NCBI GenBank assembly: GCA_029938715.1
Contig: JAOZUK010000019.1
Coordinates: forward strand, 1-48,408
Direction of reading: 5' to 3'
Source of the DNA: Bacteroidales bacterium
Lineage (GTDB): Bacteria; Bacteroidota; Bacteroidia; Bacteroidales; GCA-2748055
Length of the DNA: 48,408 bases
The notes under the pieces were generated by a model that worked only from the letters and a program-made list of their open reading frames with translations, was not told the origin of the DNA and made no database searches. Below, one piece after another: positions 28,923 through 37,833 of the stretch; positions within the stretch are counted from its first letter, which is position 1; every line of letters starts with the position of its first letter. The position numbers and the translations under genes are program-made.

Positions 28923-30245
28923 TTAGTGGCCTTTCATTTTCACCTCGATTACAACCGAACCACCCGGTTTAATGGCCCACTCCAGGAGGGATTCGTTTTG
29001 ACCTGACGGATCTGCGTCAATTGAAGCAAACACCTCCGCCGACTCATATCCGGGATCTAAATTCAGAGCAAATGATGTCGGTTCATCGCAACTGGCGTTG
29101 GAAATAACAAGGCGGGCACGATTGTCTTTGCGGTAGGTTCCGATAACGATATTTGCCTCCTCTCCTTCCAGTGATACAACAGGAGAAGATCCTTTCTGGA
29201 TTATCTTACCACCCTCATAGCGAGCCACATCCGTATTATCCCAGCCCAGAAGTCCCTTTCCTGCCTTCTTCAGGTAGAGATTGGCCTCGCGCACGTAATC
29301 ATACATTTCCGTACGGTTCCCGTGGATGTCAATGGGGCCATTGTGAAAATGTTCAATCATCGGGGGGGCTGCACCTTCAACATGAGGCACTCCCAATCCC
29401 GGATTTGGGGTCCAGTAGCTTAACCATCCGATTCCCCGGGCTCCATACGAAAGAACAGTATTCACCTGCCAGAGTATTTCGGCCCTGTCCGGGACACGCA
29501 ACCCCTCTTCCACGCCGTGGCTTTGAATAAATACCAGAAATGGAATACCTGCTTTACGGGTCTCCTCCCGAACAAGGGCAAGGTTACTGAACCACTCCTT
29601 GTATAGTGTAACTTCATTCCTTAGTACATATGAGTCATAGGAGAGTAAACCGGGTTTCACTATTTCAATAAAAGAGGTGATGTAGGCATCATAGTCTTCC
29701 ACACCAAATTGTGTGAGCGTGCCGTAGTTTGGAAAAAGACAACTCAACGATTCATTGTCCGGGTCCACAGTATGAAAAACATCGGCAATCTCCTTCAGTG
29801 CATGATACATGCTTATATTCGGTTCATCTTTGACAAAATAGCCTTCGAATGCCGGATGATCTTTGTAATCTCTTGCCATTTGTTTTATCACTGCGGTATC
29901 AATAGAAACATCCGGTTTCAGAGCAAACGGTATCAGGCGCATATCAACCGGGATGATCCCGATACCCACCTGTTCAGCCAGATCCAGGGCTTTCAGATTC
30001 TGCTCCAGGTTAAAGGTTCCGTTGCCCGGGACCAGGTATTCGATCCCTGCATCAGCAATCTCCTGGTACCGCTCCAGCGTGACCTCCTCAAGGGGCGGAC
30101 CGGAATAGGCCATGATGATGAAATCGTTTATTAGCCCCGATTCGTGTGTGCCGGTATCTGCCTGATCATTCGTGCCCCTGTTTCCACAACTGATCAGGAG
30201 CATGGAGAGCACAGCAGGTGATAGTAACTTAATTATTGCTTTCAT
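28923..30245 (-). CDS. TIM-barrel lipoprotein, paralogue 3 of a tandem triplet
   Basis: This is a 440-residue lipoprotein (LLISC, cysteine 20). It is closest in sequence to paralogue 1 in the GNGTF and VDMR segments and to paralogue 2 in FIIMAYSGPP. Shared motifs are D140-E141 (KDEP), LLSYDSYVLR, IPFLVFIQSHG, RVPDRAEILWQVN and GIGWLSYWTP. The C-terminal beta-sandwich ends GGSVVIEVKMKGH. As the first of the three in transcription order, it may be the ancestor of the duplication. No family name is offered; fold and context suggest an exported glycosidase-like protein. It begins 46 bases after the 30292 gene, itself a related barrel with a WDEPD motif. Confidence 0.6.
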   Translation of the reverse strand: MKAIIKLLSPAVLSMLLISCGNRGTNDQADTGTHESGLINDFIIMAYSGPPLEEVTLERYQEIADAGIEYLVPGNGTFNLEQNLKALDLAEQVGIGIIPVDMRLIPFALKPDVSIDTAVIKQMARDYKDHPAFEGYFVKDEPNISMYHALKEIADVFHTVDPDNESLSCLFPNYGTLTQFGVEDYDAYITSFIEIVKPGLLSYDSYVLRNEVTLYKEWFSNLALVREETRKAGIPFLVFIQSHGVEEGLRVPDRAEILWQVNTVLSYGARGIGWLSYWTPNPGLGVPHVEGAAPPMIEHFHNGPIDIHGNRTEMYDYVREANLYLKKAGKGLLGWDNTDVARYEGGKIIQKGSSPVVSLEGEEANIVIGTYRKDNRARLVISNASCDEPTSFALNLDPGYESAEVFASIDADPSGQNESLLEWAIKPGGSVVIEVKMKGH

Positions 30246-30291
30246 GCTGATTGTTTAAGTAATTGTTTTTGAAAGAATTGTGATTCACAAT

Positions 30292-31341
30292 CTATTTCTC
30301 ATCAGTACCGGGTTTCATTGCCTCTTTCACAATTTCCGGCACCGGTGGTTCTTCGCTTATGGCCCAGGGAAGCCCCAGGGGACTGGGCCTCCCAAAAATG
30401 GAACCGGCTATTTCCCGGTGGACCTTCATTAAATCCTGCGGGGGTCCGTCAATGGTAACGCCTGTTATGTTTTCGGCCGTTTTCAAATATCCATACTGAA
30501 ACCAGAGCAATCCGGTACATTTTGGTTGAGTAAGAGATATCATATAGTACCATAAACTTACTTCCGGAGTGGGAAATCCCTTTCCCTCTCCCGAGAGTGA
30601 GCCAAAGGCATCACCCACCATTAGAAAAGGCTTGTCCCATTTGTTTACCCACTCCAGGGCCAGGGCCAGCCTGGAGCGGTAAAACCTCTCAAAGTCTGCA
30701 GCAGCATGTTCACTGGCTTCATTCATAAGTACATAAGGATCCACCATCAATAGGTCATAATTATCCGGCGGCACCACATCGAGCGATTCTTCATTGATAA
30801 TGGCATAGCAGGTGGTTACTTTTACAGCCGGGAATACATTTTTAAACTCTGCTATATATTTTTCCATTATCTCTGGTCCCGGGATATGGTTCAGGTCCGG
30901 TTCATCCCAGAAGTATAAATAATCCAGGCTGTCCATCCATGGAACCCGTTCCTTAAGGATCATTAACGTCCTTTTATAATTGTCAAACTTATCAAACCTG
31001 ATCAGCGGGTAGAAGGGCGCTTCAGCTACAGTAACGTAATCGAGAGATTCGAGCAACTCAATCCTTCTGTTCATCTCGTCAAATACGGAGGGGGCAAATT
31101 TATCTATATTTCCATCCGCAATATCACGGATCATCCCGGATGTAATGCTGTCGAAACGGACCATTGAAAAAACAAGTGTATTGGCAAATTCTCTGATCTC
31201 CTTCAACTCTTTGTGTTCCAGATTCTCATTTTTATAGAAGTAACCATGGAATTTGAACCTGCTTGTGTCTGTAAGGCTTTGAGCATTTCCCTGAACCAGG
31301 AAAACCATCAATATCACTAAGAAAATATTAGTTCGATTCAT
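30292..31341 (-). CDS. secreted TIM-barrel protein with WDEPD motif
   Basis: This is a 349-residue protein with a Sec signal ending GNAQ (residue 21). A single barrel without a C-terminal domain is suggested by FKFHGYFY, YVTVAEAPFYPLIRF, YLYFWDEPDLNH (D146, E147), KVTTCYAI, YDLLMVDPYVL, KPFLMVGDAFG and GLLWFQYGYL. The DEP position matches that of the three following paralogues (D140-E141), so I infer a shared superfamily, though overall similarity is low. Acidic residues in MVGDAF and MVDPY could complete an active site. Function unknown. Confidence 0.55.
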   Translation of the reverse strand: MNRTNIFLVILMVFLVQGNAQSLTDTSRFKFHGYFYKNENLEHKELKEIREFANTLVFSMVRFDSITSGMIRDIADGNIDKFAPSVFDEMNRRIELLESLDYVTVAEAPFYPLIRFDKFDNYKRTLMILKERVPWMDSLDYLYFWDEPDLNHIPGPEIMEKYIAEFKNVFPAVKVTTCYAIINEESLDVVPPDNYDLLMVDPYVLMNEASEHAAADFERFYRSRLALALEWVNKWDKPFLMVGDAFGSLSGEGKGFPTPEVSLWYYMISLTQPKCTGLLWFQYGYLKTAENITGVTIDGPPQDLMKVHREIAGSIFGRPSPLGLPWAISEEPPVPEIVKEAMKPGTDEK

Positions 31342-31362
31342 TAAAATAGAGGCATTAAATGA

Positions 31363-32133
31363 TTAAAGGTTCTCAGGATCAATGGCATCAAATTCCCTTC
31401 TCATTCTTTTGTACCAATCTTCCAGGGTGGCCTCCACAAAGTAAATACGAGTAATGGCTGCAGCTGTCTCTCCGGGTTTAAGAGGTCCAAATGTGGGGGC
31501 GCTGTGTATGCATGAATACTCCCGGTTCTGAAATGTATAGAGCGCTGGTTTTGAAACCACTGCCACCATGTGCTTGTCGTCCATGGACCGGATGGCCATC
31601 CATCCCTCAATAGCCACATCTTCGGGTGTGGATTTGAATGCATCTACGAAAGGAATATCTTTACCCTCGGGTGCTCCCTCAACGCTGTATAGCTGTAGGG
31701 CAGGACGAGGTCCGAAAACACGCGGAATTTCGGTCAGCCGTTTGAACTCACCTTCTGATCTAATCCAATGGCGCTTGCCTTCATGGTCACGTATGGAAAT
31801 AGCTTCTTCACTATTAAAACAGTTAAATGCCTGGGTCTCATTCCATATTTCATTACTCCTGTTTGTAAGTCGAATTACAAAATCAACATAATCAGAATGA
31901 ATAATCACGTCAATGGTGTACTCGAGCACTTCCTCAACCCAGCCCCGGCCGGTCCAGTTTCCATCTTCAGCCTCCTGCCAGGTGCATTTGATCACATCAA
32001 ACCAGCGGGATTGATCGGTGGCGCCAATACTTTCAGGAAAGTTCACTTTGAAGATCTCACCTTCGAATCCCGGAACGTTGATAATCTGTGCACCCATTTG
32101 ATCAGGAGGAGCAATAAATTTTATTTTTTCCAT
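31363..32133 (-). CDS. beta-sandwich protein without signal peptide, unknown function
   Basis: This 256-residue protein starts MEKIKFIAPPDQMG, with no signal peptide, lipobox or membrane segment; nearly every other complete product of the cluster is exported. It is beta-rich, with alternating segments such as EYTIDVIIHSDYVDFVIRL and HMVAVVSKPALYTF, and ends EDWYKRMRREFDAIDPENL. It starts 7 bases after the FGE-like gene, so the two are tightly coupled. It could be a cytoplasmic partner or a sugar-binding sandwich, or the detached part of a larger exported protein whose N-terminus was lost. I do not recognise the family. Confidence 0.55.
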   Translation of the reverse strand: MEKIKFIAPPDQMGAQIINVPGFEGEIFKVNFPESIGATDQSRWFDVIKCTWQEAEDGNWTGRGWVEEVLEYTIDVIIHSDYVDFVIRLTNRSNEIWNETQAFNCFNSEEAISIRDHEGKRHWIRSEGEFKRLTEIPRVFGPRPALQLYSVEGAPEGKDIPFVDAFKSTPEDVAIEGWMAIRSMDDKHMVAVVSKPALYTFQNREYSCIHSAPTFGPLKPGETAAAITRIYFVEATLEDWYKRMRREFDAIDPENL

Positions 32134-32140
32134 AGTCAGT

Positions 32141-32944
32141 TTAAATTACACATCGAAAACCGTAAAAAGAACTTGGATTATTTATATGACCGCTGTTGCC
32201 ACGGGCAGCAGGGCGCAGATCGAGAATTTCTGTGGTTATCCATGCACCACCCTTCAGGAAAGCTGAATACTTAACGGCCCGGTCAAGATTTGAGTCATCG
32301 GCTGGTCCGTCACCGCACCATTCGAAAAGGTTCCCGGCCATATCCATAACCCCATAGGGACTGGCCCCGGAAGGGTGCGCATCTACAGGGTCTGTTGTTA
32401 GTACATTAGTTTCTGCGCGGTTCCAGCAACAGGCCTCCGGATCGAACTTATCTCCCCAGGGAAACATCCTTCCATCGGTCCCACGTGCTGCCTTTTCCCA
32501 TTCAGCTTCAGTAGGCAGTCTTTTACCAATCCATTCTGCATAGGCCATGGCATCCTCCTGGTTCACACTGCATACCGGATGGTTCAGGATTTCAGTTCCG
32601 GGGACGGCATCCATCCAGTGCTTTGGGGAGGTGTGGCCGGTCTCCTGACAGAATTCATGGTATTGTCTATTTGTAACAGGATACCTGTCAATCGTGTAGT
32701 CGGGCAGGTTGATTTCCTTTTGAGGGACCTCACTTTCCAGCCAGGAGGGATGATAACCGTACTCAGCAGCCAGCTTTCGCACCTGCTCAGCTGTGGTTCC
32801 CATAAGAAACTTGCCCGCCGGGATCAGGATCATATCCGCAGGATCTTTGGTCCGGCTACATGCACGGCTGATTCCCGGTAAACCCAGAAGAACTCCCCCA
32901 CCTGTGGCGGCCAGAATTCTTCCAATGAAATTTCTTCTTTTCAT
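32141..32944 (-). CDS. Tat-exported FGE-like (sulfatase-modifying factor domain) protein lacking catalytic cysteines
   Basis: This 267-residue protein has a twin-arginine signal (KRRNFIGR at 2-9, then a glycine-rich hydrophobic core). The rest is one formylglycine-generating-enzyme-like domain: MILIPAGKFLMG, YPVTNRQYHEFC, RLPTEAEWEKAARG, FPWGD, DMAGNLFEWCGDG, LKGGAW and FYGFRCV. True FGEs need a pair of cysteines between GG(S/A) and AAR (as recalled from human SUMF1, C336 and C341). Here that segment reads ITTEILDLRPAAR, with neither cysteine. It is therefore more likely a non-catalytic or otherwise adapted family member, such as a C-type-lectin-fold binding protein. No sulfatase is encoded nearby. 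Confidence 0.8.
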   Translation of the reverse strand: MKRRNFIGRILAATGGGVLLGLPGISRACSRTKDPADMILIPAGKFLMGTTAEQVRKLAAEYGYHPSWLESEVPQKEINLPDYTIDRYPVTNRQYHEFCQETGHTSPKHWMDAVPGTEILNHPVCSVNQEDAMAYAEWIGKRLPTEAEWEKAARGTDGRMFPWGDKFDPEACCWNRAETNVLTTDPVDAHPSGASPYGVMDMAGNLFEWCGDGPADDSNLDRAVKYSAFLKGGAWITTEILDLRPAARGNSGHINNPSSFYGFRCVI

Positions 32945-33152
32945 AACATTAGACGTTTTTAAGTTTTTATGGTTTTAACTACTATTTCATCTTTAACATC
33001 GAACAGTTTCCCACAGTACCGGCAAGGAGAAGTAAATCCATATAGAGAAACGCTGTTTTAATAATTGATTTCTCTATGCTGACTTTATAAAAATACGCTA
33101 AAAGACAATCCATAACAATGCACTATTCGGGAAATGATTTACATTAAATGAC
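32945..33152. other. non-coding stretch between gene remnant and FGE-like gene
   Basis: About 210 bases without a credible gene. Minus-strand frames are interrupted by stops; one short open stretch without a start (CRYCGKLFDVKDE) may be chance or debris of the truncated gene at 33153-33305. No clear promoter or terminator is seen. Confidence 0.4.
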
Positions 33153-33305
33153 CTATTGATAAATCTCCGAAGCATCATGTGATCCATGCCAGAGAAAATA
33201 GAATACCCCTACATATTTATTAACCCGGGGAGTACCGGTCTCCTGTGCAAAGAGTGTTGAGAAAATCAATAACAGAGCTGCTGAAATTGCTATTTTAATT
33301 ATCAT
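33153..33305 (-). pseudogene. truncated secreted glycosidase-like gene, N-terminal remnant
   Basis: An ATG at 33305-33303 lies inside the last codons of the GH115-like gene (11-base overlap) and opens 50 codons. They encode a good signal peptide (MIIKIAISAALLLIF..., cleavage near LFAQ) followed by NKYVGVFYFLWHGSHD and a TAG stop at 33153. The segment KYVGVFYFLWHG matches the first barrel strand of the 604-residue protein at 37834 (KVIAMFYWTWHQG). The rest of the gene is missing in all frames downstream. I infer a deletion that left the start and signal peptide of a paralogue behind. Confidence 0.6.
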
Positions 33306-35475
33306 TCTCAAGAGCAATTATTTTACAAACTTCAGACATGGCATTACATGCATCCACTGTTCGATCCACATGAATGGCCCAGGCGCTACGCTCCCAAAAG
33401 GGATTGTTTGCTCCACTGAACCAATTCTCCCATTGATCGTGCTCAGCTTTTTTTCGGTAATCCCCGATCTTTATGATGCAATCAGAAGCCTTAATGAAAT
33501 ATTCGGAAGCCGCATTAAACTCTTTTCTACCGGCAGCCTCCATTCCCAATAGAAAGTTTCGGCCAAATTCGCGGGAATAGTAGGAAGAGATGAGATGGAG
33601 TATTACTGAATCAAAATAGAAGGATCTCCTTTCGGTAATTACCTTATCTTCAAGATCAAAAGCCAATTTCAATAATTCTCCCCACTGATCAGCCGAGGAT
33701 TGAAGATGGCCCAGATTAGCCTGACCATAACGGCCACCCTCTTTAAGTTTAAATTCAGTGGAATATCCGGCAATGGCTTCCGGATTGTTGTAGTTGTCTT
33801 TATAGAATTCAAAAATGGGTTTGGTAATTACCTCTTTAAGATCGTCATGTATATTGCTTAAGGGATCTATATACAACAGAGGAACAGTTACAGTTTCTAT
33901 GATGCTGTTGGCCCGGCACTCCGATTCCATCTCCCAGTAATTCATAAGTAGCTTTCCAATTTCATCACCCACATCTTCTCCGTACTGTTTACTGCACCAA
34001 TGATTGATAAACTCTGAATGATATGTGTTATCATTCATCCATGGCTCCGCATTGAAAGCAATGTCCATTCCGGCTGCTATCGTTAGCGGAATCTCACGGA
34101 TATCACCCACATTATACATAACCAGTGAGTTTGCACCAGCATCTATGACTTTTCTAAATTCATCCTGAATCTTCTTTACAGGTACATACTGCACCCACTG
34201 GTTGTCGCAATAGCTTAAGTGATAATAAACACCATGATTTTGATTGATTGAGAGATCCTTTTGAGACGGTAACGCAGGAAAAGTATTAAAACTACCTGCA
34301 TCGTTCCAGACAACAATGGTACTTTCAGGCAACTTCACAGCCCCTGTAAGGTATTGGGTCAGAAGATCGCCTCTCATTGAATAGGTTGTAATCGGATCAT
34401 CATCCAGGTGTTTCTCCAGGAGACTAATCTGTTTATCTACTGCCCCGGATGTTAATCCAGCCCTCTCTTCCGGGGATTCTGGTGCATCCGGATCCACATC
34501 TACATAATCTCTGTCATCCAGATACCTCAGACCAATGGGCCAGATGGTCTTATAGGGCATTTGCTTTTTAACTGCCTCTTCCCAATAGGCAGCAATGGAA
34601 TTTTCATGTTCTGACGATTTATAGAAAAGGTAATCCAGATCCTTGTTGAAATTTTCCTTACAAAAAAGAGCCCATTCAAACCGCGGATAGGTCATTAATA
34701 CCTGTAAATGTGAAGCGGAGTAATAGAGCCCCCGCTCTGTGGCAAGTTTTTTTATTTCGTCACCAAAGGGTAATGCATATTCACTTTCAACAAAAAAATT
34801 GCCCCGCAATCTCAGTATATATTCAAAAATTTCTGCCAGCACTTCCTTTTCAATATCATCATCATTACCCTTCCAGCTCATCAGGAAATTCTCATCATTG
34901 ATAAAAAATCCTCTGAATTTAAATGTGGGTGGCCCCTGAAACCTTGTGGGTTCATTCCATGTGACATTTTTTCGTTGGGTTGGGATAGCATCTGTCCAGT
35001 ACTTCTGCGGGTCCGTTCCAAATGCTTTTTCGCTTACCTCATAAAGTCCATAAATTACACCACGAATATCACTGCCGGCTATGATCAGCATCTGATCAAT
35101 CTGGTCCAGGTTGAGATCTACTTGCTGAATAAGGGTTGATTCCCATTTACCTTCCAATGCTCCTAAATCGAGCTGCGCTTCCAATTCCTTAATTCCATAC
35201 GATTCAAGATCCCCAGCTACAATTGGTATAATAACATGTCCAATTCCATCCTGGAGATTGCTTATTACAGGCAATTTGGTTCCACAAACATCCATGCAAT
35301 CTTCATTAAAATCCTCCACAGCATATTTGAGGGCGCCTGATGCATGATCCGGTAAGTAAATTGAAGCTGCTGGTTTTGATGACCTGACAATCTGGAAAGA
35401 CTGCTCCTGTTTATTGCAGCCTGATAAAGATGATAGTAAGAAGAAAAAGATCAATGTATTAATAAGGTTTCTCAT
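33295..35475 (-). CDS. GH115-like (alpha-glucuronidase family) lipoprotein, divergent
   Basis: This is a 726-residue lipoprotein (lipobox cysteine 20, SLSGC). It follows GH115 landmarks: GVIYGLYEVSEKAFGTDPQKYWTD (about 139-162), FKFRGFFINDENFL (185-198), LRLRGNFF (221-228), MYNVGDIREIPL with AGMDIAFNAEPW, and HWCSKQYG. GH115 removes 4-O-methyl- or plain glucuronic acid alpha-1,2-linked to polysaccharide backbones. It is shorter than the usual 800-950 residues and lacks the C-terminal domain. The segment recalled as SHHEPM in canonical members reads SHLQVL here, which may mean altered substrate or activity. It is coupled to the remnant gene by an 11-base overlap and starts 9 bases after the 35485 stop. 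Confidence 0.75.
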   Translation of the reverse strand: MRNLINTLIFFFLLSSLSGCNKQEQSFQIVRSSKPAASIYLPDHASGALKYAVEDFNEDCMDVCGTKLPVISNLQDGIGHVIIPIVAGDLESYGIKELEAQLDLGALEGKWESTLIQQVDLNLDQIDQMLIIAGSDIRGVIYGLYEVSEKAFGTDPQKYWTDAIPTQRKNVTWNEPTRFQGPPTFKFRGFFINDENFLMSWKGNDDDIEKEVLAEIFEYILRLRGNFFVESEYALPFGDEIKKLATERGLYYSASHLQVLMTYPRFEWALFCKENFNKDLDYLFYKSSEHENSIAAYWEEAVKKQMPYKTIWPIGLRYLDDRDYVDVDPDAPESPEERAGLTSGAVDKQISLLEKHLDDDPITTYSMRGDLLTQYLTGAVKLPESTIVVWNDAGSFNTFPALPSQKDLSINQNHGVYYHLSYCDNQWVQYVPVKKIQDEFRKVIDAGANSLVMYNVGDIREIPLTIAAGMDIAFNAEPWMNDNTYHSEFINHWCSKQYGEDVGDEIGKLLMNYWEMESECRANSIIETVTVPLLYIDPLSNIHDDLKEVITKPIFEFYKDNYNNPEAIAGYSTEFKLKEGGRYGQANLGHLQSSADQWGELLKLAFDLEDKVITERRSFYFDSVILHLISSYYSREFGRNFLLGMEAAGRKEFNAASEYFIKASDCIIKIGDYRKKAEHDQWENWFSGANNPFWERSAWAIHVDRTVDACNAMSEVCKIIALENDN

Positions 35476-35484
35476 GTCAGAACA

Positions 35485-37797
35485 TCAATGTTTATATTCT
35501 GAATACGGGGAGGGTAAGCCCAGGCGCGCCCAATTATTTGTAATCTCCAAGAGTTGTGGAGGGATATTCCCACTCCACCCCTGGATAACACCTTCAAATT
35601 CTCCATCTTGATTGATCCATAATGCCAGGTCTGTACGTTCATCCAACAAGATCTCCAAATCCCCTGATCTAAATGATTTCAATCCACCGGCTGCCAGGGC
35701 CTGTACCCGTCCCTTCTTATCCAGGCGAACTGCTGCAATGCCAACAGCATCAAAAGAAACATTTTGTTTTTGGATTACCATATCAGATTGAATCGGATCA
35801 CCTTTAACATTATCGGTCCCGGCTACCTGGATCACTGTACCATCAATCAGGCGGCAAAATCCTGTAGAGGGTGGAGAGCTTGAAATACGTAAAAAACCAT
35901 CCAGTAAATCTGTTGCTGGAGTTTGCAAAGCAATTTTCTGTTTCTCCAAAGCATTACGGATTTCGGACAGGGTAACATGAATATCGCTTGAAGCAATCAT
36001 GGATTCCGGAAGCGCTGTGTTTCCATTGAAAACAATGCCATTAAAATCTTTCGTCCAGTCTCCCATACGAAACATGCGGGTTTGTCCTTTTGAAGCCCTG
36101 CTAAAAAATTCGGCTGTCGGCATATTTTCGAATTCCGGATGGTATAATACAACTGCTTTATAGCGCTGCGCTCCATACCTGATCCAACCATCTTTATCGA
36201 TTTGCAGGTTACCGCTTTCGATTTCGTCGGACGGGATCAGGTCGGTGGGAATTCCCGCACGCCAGAGACTATCCACCAGCTCCATCCCTACATCATCATA
36301 GGCAGGGCCTGCCCAGTTCATGGTACAGGCATGTCCGAAGATTACCGCAACAGGACAATCCAGGGGGCTCTGACTGATATAGTTCAAAAGCCTGACCCTG
36401 CTTTCAGCCTGCATAAGATCACCTTTTAAAAGTTCAATATGTCGATCCACCAGACTTCCGTCGTTGGGATAAATGGGATGATAATTAATTCTTCCTCCAG
36501 CAAGGGCACCGGACCAGACCGAACGTTCATAATCATGGATATTGTCTGCATAGTACATATTATACCAAACCGGGCTCCCCCATTTCTTTGCAAGAGCCGT
36601 ACGAACAGCATAAGGAGTAAGTTCATCGGTCTGCGCCCAGTCACGTGTTGCGATCCACCAATCCAGACCATTTTTTTTATACTCGCGAAAGCCAGGGTAA
36701 GGGTACCAGGTGGGATGTACCAGCACCAGAGCATCTGCACCAAACACTTTCTTTGTGGTCTGGTAAAAATCATCCTCCAATGCTCCGTTTCTCTGCCAGG
36801 ACATTTTCCTGAAATGATTGATTGCCATCTGGCGTTCATTCTCCTTCCCTTTAATACCATAACACATCAGCAAACAGTCTGCCAGCAACTCACGACCGCC
36901 AGTTCTCTCCGCATATGCCTCTGCCCGGTATTTCGAATACCAGAATTCACTTATCGTATGATCAAAACTGGGCGGAAAGCCCCATTCATCCTTGCTGAGC
37001 CCCACAGCCTGAACATCGGCATACCGGTGAATGATCTCACGTTGAAATCCCATCAGATGTGGCGCAAATACAGCCCCGGCAAGATGAGTGAAAGAGACCA
37101 TCACACAGGCCTGAGATCGTATATTTTTTATATCAGCAGGTATCCTGATCCGCACCGAATCCTTCGAAGCAATATCCACAATACAGTCATCAGTAATTTC
37201 AACCAGTGAATTTGGCTCTATACCACCGGTTGCACGGTCGTAGGAATAGACCCGCAGGAGGGACCCCTGAAGCGAAATATAATTTGTGGTATTGCCTGTG
37301 TAATGATCGATTAGCTCATGGCTGCGTACAACTGTCTCTATGGTATCCTTCCCGGAAAATTCAACCTCCTGAAGTATTAACATTTCCTGAAGTTCATCAG
37401 GGTATTTTGCCTCAAAGGCCCTTCGGGCCAGACGCACATCCAGGTCCACCGTCATCGGGATACCCTTTTCCATTGCATATTCAGCAGCCAGTTTGATCTG
37501 CCTGTACACATCATCATCCGTTACTTCTTTCTCAAATGCCCTGGTAGACTGTACCAGAATATTGTATGGAGAATGTATGTTCGCCTTATCAATGAAGTTT
37601 ATATATCCCTGTGGGTTGAACTCATCTCCCCTCCAAAACCAGCAACCCAGTACCGGCATTACATCATCTGGAAGACGAATCGAAACATCACCTGAGTCTG
37701 TCAATGTGGAAGCAACCGGGTATTTCTGCTGTGCCTGGCTGATAACCGGGATGAACGGCAAGCACCAGATGGTAATTAAAAATAGAGTGGATCTCAT
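35485..37797 (-). CDS. large GH42-like TIM-barrel protein with Rossmann-like middle domain
   Basis: This is a 770-residue protein with a Sec signal ending ISQAQ (residue 22). The N-terminal TIM barrel spans about 45-450 with YNILVQSTRAFE, IPMTVDLDVRLARRAFE, an inserted beta segment (about 165-225), AVGLSKDEWGFPP with E271 in an acid/base-like position, and VWYNMYYADN. Residues of about 465-560 (CPVAVIFGHACTMNW, GIPTDLIPSDE, YKAVVLYHPEF) resemble the glutamine-amidotransferase-like trimerisation domain of GH42 beta-galactosidases. The rest is beta-rich. This GH42-like architecture suggests an exo-acting glycosidase, but the motifs do not match a family I can name. It lies in a tight operon (36 and 9 base gaps). 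Confidence 0.55.
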   Translation of the reverse strand: MRSTLFLITIWCLPFIPVISQAQQKYPVASTLTDSGDVSIRLPDDVMPVLGCWFWRGDEFNPQGYINFIDKANIHSPYNILVQSTRAFEKEVTDDDVYRQIKLAAEYAMEKGIPMTVDLDVRLARRAFEAKYPDELQEMLILQEVEFSGKDTIETVVRSHELIDHYTGNTTNYISLQGSLLRVYSYDRATGGIEPNSLVEITDDCIVDIASKDSVRIRIPADIKNIRSQACVMVSFTHLAGAVFAPHLMGFQREIIHRYADVQAVGLSKDEWGFPPSFDHTISEFWYSKYRAEAYAERTGGRELLADCLLMCYGIKGKENERQMAINHFRKMSWQRNGALEDDFYQTTKKVFGADALVLVHPTWYPYPGFREYKKNGLDWWIATRDWAQTDELTPYAVRTALAKKWGSPVWYNMYYADNIHDYERSVWSGALAGGRINYHPIYPNDGSLVDRHIELLKGDLMQAESRVRLLNYISQSPLDCPVAVIFGHACTMNWAGPAYDDVGMELVDSLWRAGIPTDLIPSDEIESGNLQIDKDGWIRYGAQRYKAVVLYHPEFENMPTAEFFSRASKGQTRMFRMGDWTKDFNGIVFNGNTALPESMIASSDIHVTLSEIRNALEKQKIALQTPATDLLDGFLRISSSPPSTGFCRLIDGTVIQVAGTDNVKGDPIQSDMVIQKQNVSFDAVGIAAVRLDKKGRVQALAAGGLKSFRSGDLEILLDERTDLALWINQDGEFEGVIQGWSGNIPPQLLEITNNWARLGLPSPYSEYKH

Positions 37798-37833
37798 ACG
37801 AAATTTTAAAGTTTGGATTTATTTCATTTTGGT

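Noticed and set aside
26122-30245. CRISPR or mobile-element origin of the three-fold repetition
   Set aside because: The repeated units are whole protein-coding genes with diverged sequence and no flanking inverted repeats, so tandem gene duplication explains them.
32141-32944. Calling this gene a formylglycine-generating enzyme
   Set aside because: The two catalytic cysteines are absent and there is no sulfatase in the window.
36439-37209. 256-codon plus-strand frame opposite the GH42-like gene
   Set aside because: Antisense to a gene with clear signal peptide and barrel motifs; composition is not protein-like.
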